Shown: positions 22,915-30,076 of the stretch, piece after piece
How the letters are laid out: each line of letters starts with the position of its first letter
Numbering within the stretch: position 1 is the first letter of the stretch
DNA from: a bacterium
GTDB taxonomy: Bacteria; Patescibacteriota; CPR2; UBA1875; JAJYID01
Direction: 5' to 3'
NCBI GenBank assembly: GCA_030647205.1
Contig: JAUSJO010000002.1
Location: 75,261-113,111, forward strand
DNA length: 37,851 bases
Made by a program: the position numbers and the translations under genes
The notes under the pieces: model-generated
Seen by the model: only the letters and a program-made list of their open reading frames with translations
What the model was told of the DNA's origin: nothing
Databases searched by the model: none

Positions 22915-25002
22915 ATGCCTGACGTAGGCGGTTTAACATTTCTGATGCCGATTATCATAGGCGTTATTATGGTAGCGGTATTGGGAGCAATAGTCTACAA
23001 ACTCCTTGGTATCCGTGTTGTGAAGCCAGACCAGGTGGGTATTGTATCGAAGTGGTGGTCCCGTAAGGGATCGATCGAGAACGGTATCATTGCTCTCAAC
23101 GGAGAAGCAGGATGGCAGCCGGAAGTACTACGAGGTGGCGTTCACTTCAGAACACCACTGATGTATCGGGTTCATATGTATCCGTTGGTGACTATCCCTC
23201 AGGGACAGATAGGATATATCTTCGCTCGTGATGGTATTCCTCTTCCTCCCGATCAAACATTGGGCAAAGTAATCCCGGGTAACAACTTCCAGGACGTAAA
23301 GGTCTTTATGGAAAACGGTGGTCAGAAAGGACCCCAGAGGGCTATTCTACGTGAAGGTACCTATGCTTTCAACTTGGCACAGTTTATTATCCTCACCGAG
23401 GGTAATACTTACTATATGCCTATGGGTGATCAGCTTGAAGAGAATATGATACACAAGATGGCTGATACACTTGTGAATCGCGGAGGTTTCCGACCAGTTG
23501 TGATTGGTGCACAGGGAAGTTCGCGCAGCTCTGAGTACGGAGAGGTAGGAAGCGAGAACTCCGAAGGAGACAAGATGGGTATCGTAACCGTCCATGACGG
23601 ACCATCTCTCCATAGCGGTGATATCATTGCACCCGTCGTCGGTGAGGATGAGAAGAACGAAGAAACGTATCATAACAACTTCCAGGACCCTGAGAAGTTC
23701 CTTGCTGCCGGTGGCTTACGTGGTAAGCAGTACCAGGCTCTTACGGATGGTACGTATTTCATCAACCGTCTCTTTGCCACAGTAGAACTCCGTGACAAAA
23801 CGGTCGTACAGATGGGGAGTGTAGGTGTCGTAGTGTCTTATGTCGGTGAGAAGGGAGCAGATGTCTCAGGCGCTGACTATAGTCATGGCGAACTGGTTGC
23901 GAATGGTGAGCGTGGAGTCTGGCAGACTCCATACATGCCGGGTAAATATGCGTTCAACGAATACGCCGGCAAGATCAGGTCAGTGCCTACCACCAACATT
24001 ATCTTGAAATGGATTGAGGGCGAGGAGGGGGATCATAAGTTTGATTCCGGCTTGTCCGAAATCGAGCTCATCACGCAAGATGCTTTCGAGATACTCCTGC
24101 CTCTTACAGTAGTCATCCACATTGACTATAAGATGGCATCGCTCGTCATACAGAGGTTCGCCGAGATCGACAAGCTTGTCAACGACACGCTTGACCCGAT
24201 GGTGGCTTCTTACTTCAAGAACAAGGGCCAGCAGCAAACTCTGCTTGATCTGATCCAGAAGCGTACGGAGATCCAGACAGAGGCGACACAGGAGATGAAG
24301 GACAAATTCGCCGCCTATAACCTCGAGTTGCAGGAAGTACTGATTGGTACTCCCCGCGCGAAGATCGAGGGTGATGAGGGGGTTGAGACTATTCTCTCCC
24401 AGTTGAAAGACAGGCAGATTGCTGTTGAGCAGATCACAACCTACCAACAGCAGAAACTGGCTGCCGATGAGCAGAAAAATCTGACCGAAGCACAGGCAAC
24501 GGCTGAAAGGCAGAAGTCTCTTACCGAGTCTCTGATTGACATCACAGTCAAAGAGAACAAAGGTAAGGCTGACGCAGCCGCAGCCGAGCAGGAAGCAAAG
24601 AAGATCGAAGCCATAGCCAAAGCCGAAGGCACGAAAGCCCAAGTCATTGGTGACGGCGAGGCTCATGCAATCGAGGCTAAGGCTAAGGCCTTCCAACAGG
24701 GCGGCGCCCAGCGCCAGCTCTCCTTGCAGATTGCACAGATGTTCACTGACGCTATTGCTAGCGGCAACATTCCGCTTGTTCCCGAGACTCTAGTAACCAT
24801 GGGAGGCAGTGGGAATGGTAATGGCGGCGGCGATTTGCCGAACGGCCTCAGCCTGCTGACTACACTACTGAACCTCAAAGAACTCGGTATCGACATAAAG
24901 CCGGACGACAAGAAACCCGGCGACAATGGCGATGGCGACTCCAAGAAGGTGCCTGTAGATGCAGCAGGATCGCCCATGGTCTCTGATCAGGCTCCCGAAT
25001 AA
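22915..25002 (+). CDS. Large SPFH/band-7 (flotillin-like) membrane protein
   Basis: The 695-residue protein has one N-terminal membrane segment (~8-30), beta-rich repeated segments (~35-330; note VFMENGGQKGPQRAILREGTY-like and PEKFLAAGGLRGKQYQALTDG halves), the band-7 core with its coiled-coil tail (Ala/Glu/Gln/Lys-rich, ~460-610), and a disordered Gly/Asp/Pro C-terminus. SPFH proteins oligomerise at the membrane inner face. Codon use is visibly GC-richer than flanking genes (many CTC, ATC, CGT), as in 34448-37851, which suggests separate ancestry or very high expression. It has its own promoter and terminator. Confidence 0.85.
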   Translation: MPDVGGLTFLMPIIIGVIMVAVLGAIVYKLLGIRVVKPDQVGIVSKWWSRKGSIENGIIALNGEAGWQPEVLRGGVHFRTPLMYRVHMYPLVTIPQGQIGYIFARDGIPLPPDQTLGKVIPGNNFQDVKVFMENGGQKGPQRAILREGTYAFNLAQFIILTEGNTYYMPMGDQLEENMIHKMADTLVNRGGFRPVVIGAQGSSRSSEYGEVGSENSEGDKMGIVTVHDGPSLHSGDIIAPVVGEDEKNEETYHNNFQDPEKFLAAGGLRGKQYQALTDGTYFINRLFATVELRDKTVVQMGSVGVVVSYVGEKGADVSGADYSHGELVANGERGVWQTPYMPGKYAFNEYAGKIRSVPTTNIILKWIEGEEGDHKFDSGLSEIELITQDAFEILLPLTVVIHIDYKMASLVIQRFAEIDKLVNDTLDPMVASYFKNKGQQQTLLDLIQKRTEIQTEATQEMKDKFAAYNLELQEVLIGTPRAKIEGDEGVETILSQLKDRQIAVEQITTYQQQKLAADEQKNLTEAQATAERQKSLTESLIDITVKENKGKADAAAAEQEAKKIEAIAKAEGTKAQVIGDGEAHAIEAKAKAFQQGGAQRQLSLQIAQMFTDAIASGNIPLVPETLVTMGGSGNGNGGGDLPNGLSLLTTLLNLKELGIDIKPDDKKPGDNGDGDSKKVPVDAAGSPMVSDQAPE

Positions 25003-25027
25003 GGGAAAGCTGGCATCAGCAGATCAC

Positions 25028-25056
25028 AAAGGCCCCACGTAAAGTGGGGCCTTTTC
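25028..25056 (+). terminator. Terminator after the large SPFH gene
   Basis: AAAGGCCCCAC, loop GTAAA, GTGGGGCCTTTTCTT. Confidence 0.9.
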
Positions 25057-25156
25057 TTATGTCTATTTTGTTAAAAATTATTATTTCTGATAAATCATAT
25101 TGCAGCAAAAAGGAAAAGGATTTATTATTTTAACATAAGTAAAAAAGGAGGATTTG

Positions 25157-25924
25157 ATGGATGCGATAATAGGTTTGTTTTGGATTATTTTAGTTCCGGT
25201 TCTTTTGATACTAGTTTGGGCAATAAAAATCGTGAAACAGTATGAAAAAGGAGTAGTTTTCAGGCTTGGGCGAGTTATCGGCGAAAAAGAGCCCGGACTT
25301 AGATTTATTATTCCTATCGTCGACAGGATGATTAAAGTTTCGATGAGAATCGTAACTATGCCGGTACCGTCACAGAAGATTATTACAAAAGATAATGTTT
25401 CGATAGACGTTGCAGCCGTAGCCTACTACCATGTTATAAATGCTACTAACTCTCTTGTGGCTATCCAGAACGTTGACTCGGCCGTAAACCAGATTGCTCA
25501 AACTACAATCCGTAATATTGTCGGACAGTTCATGCTAGATGAAGTGCTTTCTGATACTGTCAAAATAAATCAGAAGATCAAGTCAATCATAGATACCCAC
25601 ACAGAAGCATGGGGTGTAATGGTCTCAACTGTAGAAATTAAAGACATTCAGCTTCCAGATACGATGCAAAGAGCAATGGCGAAACAAGCTGAGGCGGAAA
25701 GAGAAAAAAGAGCCAAGATTATTGCCGCAGAAGGTGAGTTTCAGGCAGCCGCAAAGCTTGGACAAGCAGCTGATATTATTACAAAGCATCCTATCGCTTT
25801 GCAGCTTAGAAATCTGCAGGTTCTAGGTGAAATAGCGGTTGAGAAAAACTCAACAATTATATTCCCGAACCAGTTTATGTCTACACTTCAAGATGTAAAG
25901 AAGTTTATTGCTTCAGAAACGTAG
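25157..25924 (+). CDS. Stomatin/slipin-like SPFH protein
   Basis: The 255-residue protein has an N-terminal hydrophobic hairpin (~4-24), then the classical prohibitin-homology domain: [39 protein letters not shown], the [20 protein letters not shown] region and [20 protein letters not shown] with the coiled-coil tail. This is the compact slipin type, unlike the larger relative at 22915. It starts at ATG 25157, 5 bases after AAAGGAGG; the TTG at 25154 is too close. No NfeD partner gene is adjacent. Codon use matches the AT-richer core genes. Confidence 0.93.
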   Translation: MDAIIGLFWIILVPVLLILVWAIKIVKQYEKGVVFRLGRVIGEKEPGLRFIIPIVDRMIKVSMRIVTMPVPSQKIITKDNVSIDVAAVAYYHVINATNSLVAIQNVDSAVNQIAQTTIRNIVGQFMLDEVLSDTVKINQKIKSIIDTHTEAWGVMVSTVEIKDIQLPDTMQRAMAKQAEAEREKRAKIIAAEGEFQAAAKLGQAADIITKHPIALQLRNLQVLGEIAVEKNSTIIFPNQFMSTLQDVKKFIASET

Positions 25925-25937
25925 TCTAGATACCACT

Positions 25938-25964
25938 AAAAAACAGCCCCTCGGGGCTGTTTTT
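25938..25964 (+). terminator. Terminator shared by slipin and rpsT
   Basis: AAAAACAGCCCC and GGGGCTGTTTTT with a very tight loop. A-run and T-run on either side make it usable in both directions, for slipin (plus) and rpsT (minus). Confidence 0.85.
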
Positions 25965-25966
25965 GA

Positions 25967-26290
25967 TTATTTCTTTTTTGCTTTCGCTGTCGTTTTTTTC
26001 TTTGTGGCTTTCTTCTCTACCTTGACTGCTTTTCCTTCTTTGACCAGCTTTGCTATTTGAGATTTCTTTCTTGCTGCGTTATTCTTGTGGATTACGTTTC
26101 TCTTCGCTGCCTTATCGATTAGCTTATAGCTTTCAGATAGTTTTTCCTGCAGCTTCTTTGCGTCCAAAGTACCGATACCTTTTTTGACTTCCTTAATCTT
26201 AGCCTTGTAGGTATCTTTGATAACTCTGTTTCGCTCTGTTCTTGTGATTGTTTGGCGCATCTGTTTCTGCGCTGATTTGATTACTGGCAT
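25967..26290 (-). CDS. rpsT: 30S ribosomal protein S20
   Basis: Binds 16S rRNA in the small subunit body. The basic helical sequence has SAQKQMRQTITRTERNR, KKLQEKLSESYKLIDKAAKR and the conserved VIHKNNAARKKSQIAKLV. At 107 residues it is ~20 longer than usual because of a lysine/alanine/threonine tail (KKATKKKTTAKAKKK), a style also seen in this window's RpoD N-terminus. The minus-strand start at 26290 has ACGGAG upstream. Confidence 0.94.
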   Translation of the reverse strand: MPVIKSAQKQMRQTITRTERNRVIKDTYKAKIKEVKKGIGTLDAKKLQEKLSESYKLIDKAAKRNVIHKNNAARKKSQIAKLVKEGKAVKVEKKATKKKTTAKAKKK

Positions 26291-26370
26291 TTAAACTCCG
26301 TTGAAATTGTGTTAATTGTTTGTCTTTAAGATAACAAATGCCATTTTAGCAGAAAAATTATCAGTTGTAA

Positions 26371-26398
26371 AGAAAAATGCCCCGGATTTACCGGGGCA
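26371..26398 (-). terminator. Terminator of the minus-strand membrane-protein gene
   Basis: Read on the minus strand: TGCCCCGG, loop TAAAT, CCGGGGCA, then TTTTTCT. It lies 29 bases after the stop of the gene at 26427-26765. Confidence 0.85.
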
Positions 26399-26426
26399 TA
26401 AGAGTTTGCCATATGTAGGACGGTTT

Positions 26427-26765
26427 CTACTCGCTACTAGCCATTGCCTGTGTTCTTTGCTGATAAAGACGCTTATTCTGTCTCATATCCAATCGATCAT
26501 CTATGATAACGTAAATAAATGGAACTGAGACGAAGGTAATAAAGATTACTGCCACAGCCCACACTGCCAGGGAATCATAGTGGGAAGCAATCATTACTTC
26601 CAGCAAGGCAGACAGTGAAAATGCTGCGATAAAACAGCAGTCATTGATCACGGATGCAGTGCTTTTGCTGAGTTTGCCTAAACCTAAATCTATAACGTAG
26701 AGGAAGGACAAGAAGCATAATGCCGGCGGTCCGATTAGGGCCAAAAGAAGCAGAATCCATTGCAT
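26427..26765 (-). CDS. Hypothetical small integral membrane protein
   Basis: This 112-residue protein has about three hydrophobic segments (WILLLLALIGPPALCFLSFL, AAFSLSALLEVMI, WAVAVIFITFVSVPFIYVII) and a charged C-terminal tail (DDRLDMRQNKRLYQQRTQ) likely in the cytoplasm. Two adjacent cysteines lie at the start of the second span (NDCCF). The minus-strand start at 26765 has AAGGGTGG upstream. No family is recognised. It stands alone, with its own terminator, divergent from the DHH gene. Confidence 0.65.
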   Translation of the reverse strand: MQWILLLLALIGPPALCFLSFLYVIDLGLGKLSKSTASVINDCCFIAAFSLSALLEVMIASHYDSLAVWAVAVIFITFVSVPFIYVIIDDRLDMRQNKRLYQQRTQAMASSE

Positions 26766-26874
26766 GGTTTTACCACCCTTCGGTTATATTTGGAAAGAAC
26801 GATAGTTAAAACACTAGAGTTTTTAGATTATACTGATTTTTGCCATATTTAACAAGGTTTTTCAACTAAAATCA

Positions 26875-26901
26875 TTGACATTTGTTCTTATTTGGTATAA
26901 A
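26875..26901 (+). promoter_or_regulatory. Promoter of the DHH gene
   Basis: TTGACA (26875-26880) and TATAAA (26896-26901), a 15-base spacer; a TAAACT at 26898 would give 17. Spacing is not ideal, so the exact -10 is uncertain. Confidence 0.55.
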
Positions 26902-26947
26902 CTCTTTTATTACCCCTAAGAACGGGAGGGCGGTAAGGATTATATAG

Positions 26948-28492
26948 ATGGAGCTTTCACCAAAGCAGCAAATAGTTGAGATAATCAAGAAGTCGGAAGA
27001 TATTCTGCTGATTTCTCATTCCAAACCGGGCGGAGACTCTGTTGGTTCGCTTTTAGCGTTAAAAAGAGTTTTGCAAGAAATAGGCAAAAAAGTTAGCGTT
27101 GTTGTCAGCGACCCAATCCCAAACTCTCTTACGTTCCTTCCCGACATTTCTGATATAAAAAAGACTGTTGATGGGTCAAACGACCTTGTTCTAAAAGTAA
27201 ATATCGAAAATATAGATATCGAGAAAATTTCTACGAATGCAGATGGGAAGACGCTCGATATTATTTTGACACCGCAGAATGGCAAACTTGATGCGGACAG
27301 CGTGAAGGTTGAGAGCGGAAAGCCGTCATATGACGCAATCATCGTTCTCGATACGCCGGATGTAGACAAGATTGACAAAATTTATGACGAGTTCACTGAG
27401 CTTTTCTTCGAAACGCCGGTGGTGAATATTGACCATCATGCCGGAAATGAATATTTTGGCACCATCAATTTGGTAGATTTGACGGCAACTTCGACCGCTG
27501 AGATATTAGTAGCCATCTTTGAGGCGCTCGGGAAAAGTAAGCCTGACGAAGATACGGCGACTTTGCTCCTTGCCGGCATCACGGCAGATACGGCTAGCTT
27601 TAAAAATACGAATACTACGCCTAAAACCCTAACTGTAGCGGCGCAGCTTCTGGCTGCCGGCGCTCATCAGCAGGAGATTATCCAGAACTTCTATAAAATG
27701 AAGACCCTAAAAACGCTGAAACTTTGGGGCAAAATACTCTCAAATGTCCAAAAGGATACAGAGTACAGAATTGTTTGGTCGAAGGTAAACAACGATGATT
27801 TTGTCCTCTCGGGCGTGACCATCGAAGGCGCGAAGGAGGTGATGGACGAGATGCTTGCCAACACACCAAACGCTGATGTGGTAGCGCTTCTTGTTGAGAC
27901 CGACAAAGGTATGGTCACAGTTCTCTTGAAGGGTATAAAGGGCACTGATGTTTTGAAAATTGCCGAAGTATTCGGTGGTTCAGGACAGGCATTGGCAGCT
28001 ACATTTGAAATGAAAAATATCCAGCTTAGTGCTGCCGAAGCAAAAGTTTTGGATGAAATTAAAAAAATCCGGGCAAAGAAGCTAGGAAGACCGATTACAG
28101 AAGAAACGGGAACGGTTCAGACTGATGTCCAAGTTGAAAAGGCGAAGGAAGTTGAGCCCGAGAAGGTTGTTGAAGAGTTAAAGGTAGAGGCTCCGGTTCA
28201 AAAAGAAGAAAAAGTTGAGGATGTTACCGAAGAGACGAAAGAAGAAGAAAAAAAATCTGAGGATTCCATCTCAAAAGCTATAGAATCTCTTGAAGCTTCC
28301 GGTGAAACAATAGAAGCCGAAGAAATACCGAAAGAAAAAATTATTCAGAAGGATCCAAACTCCATGACCCATGTGTCAGAGATATTGAAGAAGTTTAACC
28401 CGACCGACCAGCAAAAGTTAAATGAGCTTAGGAAGAAAAACGAAGAAGCAAGGCAAAAACTGAAACAAGAAAAAGAGCACGGCGGAAAGTAG
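26948..28492 (+). CDS. DHH-family phosphoesterase-like protein with variant motifs and charged tail
   Basis: The 514-residue protein resembles NrnA/RecJ-like DHH proteins that degrade short oligonucleotides or cyclic dinucleotides. DHH motif III is intact (NIDHHAGN) and motif II is present (VLDTPDVD). Motif I reads SHSKPGGDSVGS, where family members have a D-x-D (PDGDA), so one metal-binding Asp is Gly. The DHHA1 end reads GGSGQALAATF instead of a GG-H-x-x-A-A-G type motif. An extra ~40 residues lie between motifs I and II. Residues ~380-514 are a charged Glu/Lys/Val helical extension. It may be an altered or inactive enzyme. Confidence 0.78.
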   Translation: MELSPKQQIVEIIKKSEDILLISHSKPGGDSVGSLLALKRVLQEIGKKVSVVVSDPIPNSLTFLPDISDIKKTVDGSNDLVLKVNIENIDIEKISTNADGKTLDIILTPQNGKLDADSVKVESGKPSYDAIIVLDTPDVDKIDKIYDEFTELFFETPVVNIDHHAGNEYFGTINLVDLTATSTAEILVAIFEALGKSKPDEDTATLLLAGITADTASFKNTNTTPKTLTVAAQLLAAGAHQQEIIQNFYKMKTLKTLKLWGKILSNVQKDTEYRIVWSKVNNDDFVLSGVTIEGAKEVMDEMLANTPNADVVALLVETDKGMVTVLLKGIKGTDVLKIAEVFGGSGQALAATFEMKNIQLSAAEAKVLDEIKKIRAKKLGRPITEETGTVQTDVQVEKAKEVEPEKVVEELKVEAPVQKEEKVEDVTEETKEEEKKSEDSISKAIESLEASGETIEAEEIPKEKIIQKDPNSMTHVSEILKKFNPTDQQKLNELRKKNEEARQKLKQEKEHGGK

Positions 28493-28499
28493 CCAACCT

Positions 28500-28622
28500 T
28501 CTGTCATCCTCGAGCGGAACGAAGGATCTCTTTTTTTCTATCATTTCGACCGATACCACGCTAGTGAAAAGCGGAGAAATCCCTCTCCCCGTATGTCATT
28601 CCCGCGGAGGCGGGAATCCAGT
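28500..28622. repeat. Palindromic intergenic repeats (GTCAT family)
   Basis: Units: CTGTCATCCTCGAGCGGAAC ending in GAAGGATCT; ATCATTTCGACCG with GCGGAGAAATCCCTCTCCCC; and GTCATTCCCGCGGAGGCGGG ending in AATCC. The second unit appears inverted at 29893-29955. Confidence 0.7.
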
Positions 28623-28637
28623 CTTTAAAATAGTTTC

Positions 28638-28802
28638 CACTTTTTTAGAAAAAGTGGAGTAAAAATCGCGACTTATGGCGGCGACAAAGTATCGGATTTC
28701 AGTTCTCTCAGGTTTGAAAAAATGAACTCGCTAGATCGCTCAGACAACATTATTTTCAAAATCTTCGCTCACTTTATCCTCTCTTTGTCTTCGATAGTCG
28801 CA
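28638..28802. repeat. Intergenic element with conserved ends, copy B
   Basis: CCACTTTTTTAGAAAAAGTGG hairpin, AGTAAAAATCGCGACT, then a ~120-base interior and GATAGTCGCA. GCGACT (28668) and AGTCGC (28796) delimit 134 bases, against 131 in copy A. Hairpin arms covary with copy A (CCAC/GTGG versus CTAC/GTAG). A further right end occurs at 28865. Confidence 0.65.
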
Positions 28803-28913
28803 AGAGACCGTTTACCCCTAGACTCTCTTTGAAAAAATCATGCCGGGGAATATGATCTTCCCCTTTCGATAGTCGCATTAGGAAAAAATACATTTTACGT
28901 TTACCATTGAAAT

Positions 28914-29558
28914 ATGAAAGAAGGAATTTATTTAATTGATAAGCAGGCCGGGTGGACGAGTTTCGACGTGGTTGCGAAGATGCGCGGTATTACCGGTATT
29001 CGCTCGATTGGCCATGCCGGGACTCTTGATCCTTTTGCGACAGGACTACTTATTGTACTGGTTGGAAAAGAGTTTACGAAACGGCAAGACGAATTTATGA
29101 AGCAGGATAAGGAGTACGAGGCCACCTTAAAATTAGGAGAGGAAAGTACGACCGGCGATCCTGAAGGAGAGATAAGGAAAATTGAAACTCGAGAATATTC
29201 AAAGGAAGAAGTTGAAGAGGCATTACAGAAGTTTATTGGCGAGATAGAACAGACACCTCCGGCGCATTCAGCTATAAAGATTAACGGGCAAAGAGCCTAC
29301 AAAAAGGCGCGAAAAGGCGAGAAGTTTGAGATTCCAAAAAGAAATGTAACGATCCACGAGCTAGACTTGACTGAATACAAATATCCGTTCGTGAAATTCC
29401 GCGTCAAATGCTCAAGCGGGACATATATTCGTACATTAGGGGTGGATATTGCCGAAAAATTAGGCACAAGAGGATACCTGACAGAGCTTAGAAGAACGAA
29501 GATTGGTGAGCATGACATTAAAGATGCAAAAGAGCTCTCTTCCTTAACAAACCCTTGA
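28914..29558 (+). CDS. truB: tRNA pseudouridine(55) synthase, short form
   Basis: Makes pseudouridine 55 in the T-loop of tRNAs. The N-terminal GIYLIDKQAGWTSFDVV, catalytic GHAGTLDPFATGLL (Asp of the TLDP motif), TTGDPEGEI, QTPPAHSAIKINGQRAYKKAR and CSSGTYIRTLGVDIAEKLG are all typical TruB. At 214 residues it lacks the C-terminal PUA-like part found in ~300-residue enzymes. ATG 28914 has no clear ribosome-binding site. The rpsO -35 element overlaps its stop. Confidence 0.95.
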   Translation: MKEGIYLIDKQAGWTSFDVVAKMRGITGIRSIGHAGTLDPFATGLLIVLVGKEFTKRQDEFMKQDKEYEATLKLGEESTTGDPEGEIRKIETREYSKEEVEEALQKFIGEIEQTPPAHSAIKINGQRAYKKARKGEKFEIPKRNVTIHELDLTEYKYPFVKFRVKCSSGTYIRTLGVDIAEKLGTRGYLTELRRTKIGEHDIKDAKELSSLTNP

Positions 29559-29583
29559 ACTGGAAGCTGATTTTTGGTATAAT
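29555..29583 (+). promoter_or_regulatory. rpsO promoter
   Basis: TTGAAC (29555-29560), 17-base spacer, TATAAT (29578-29583) with extended TGG. It begins within the truB stop codon region. Confidence 0.85.
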
Positions 29584-29610
29584 AGACAAGCGAATTAAAG
29601 AAAGGATGCT

Positions 29611-29880
29611 ATGGCTTTAAAGAAAGAAGAAAAGACAGAAGTGATAAAAGAAGTGAAGACTCATGACAAGGACACTGGTTCCCCGGAAGTTCAGATTGCC
29701 ATTTTTACTGAAAATATAAAGAAGCTGACAGATCACCTAAAGTCTCACAAAAAAGACAACCACTCTAGACGTGGGCTTTTAAAGATGGTTTCAAAAAGAC
29801 GAAAACTTCTTGATTATCTCATGAAGACAAACAAAAAAAGATATGATGAGGTAGTAAAGAAACTGGGTTTAAGAAAGTAA
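29611..29880 (+). CDS. rpsO: 30S ribosomal protein S15
   Basis: Small-subunit protein binding the central domain of 16S rRNA; 89 residues, normal length. [38 protein letters not shown] and [20 protein letters not shown] are the family's conserved blocks. ATG 29611 has GAAAGGATG upstream. It has its own promoter and precedes pnp, the common bacterial rpsO-pnp order. Confidence 0.98.
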   Translation: MALKKEEKTEVIKEVKTHDKDTGSPEVQIAIFTENIKKLTDHLKSHKKDNHSRRGLLKMVSKRRKLLDYLMKTNKKRYDEVVKKLGLRK

Positions 29881-29892
29881 TTTCTGTTATTT

Positions 29893-29955
29893 TTGGGCGG
29901 AGCCGAAAATCCCTTTAGAGGGAAAGGGATTTCTCCACTGCGGTCGAAATGATCG
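29893..29955. repeat. Palindromic repeat between rpsO and pnp
   Basis: AATCCCTTTAGAGGGAAAGGGATT palindrome-like segment and TTTCTCCACTGCGGTCGAAA with TGAT; inverted relative of the unit at 28536-28585. It lies where rpsO-pnp leaders often carry RNase III hairpins, so it may act in the transcript. Confidence 0.65.
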
Positions 29956-30076
29956 ATAAAAGTACATTAAATAAATAATTGAGAAACCGGGAATTTTAGC
30001 CGAGTAAGATGAGTAAATAGTGTTACTATTAGCTCCTTGAACTCGTTTGAAATCTCTGTTCTCAGGAAGGAAAAAA

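Larger units (their letters stand above)
28493..28913. other. Intergenic region rich in repeats
   Basis: This 421-base gap holds the palindromic units at 28500-28622, the second copy of the conserved-end element (28638-28802) and another GATAGTCGCA at 28865-28874. I see no credible gene, tRNA or strong promoter, and truB at 28914 has no clear ribosome-binding site. Confidence 0.6.

Noticed and set aside
23980-24696. 238-codon minus-strand frame opposite the SPFH gene
   Set aside because: Mirror of the coiled-coil coding region; no ribosome-binding site and Leu/Ser/Cys-rich composition typical of a shadow frame.
28493-28913. Possible tRNA or CRISPR in the repeat-rich gap before truB
   Set aside because: No cloverleaf or T-loop consensus and no regularly spaced direct repeats; the repeats are inverted and irregular.
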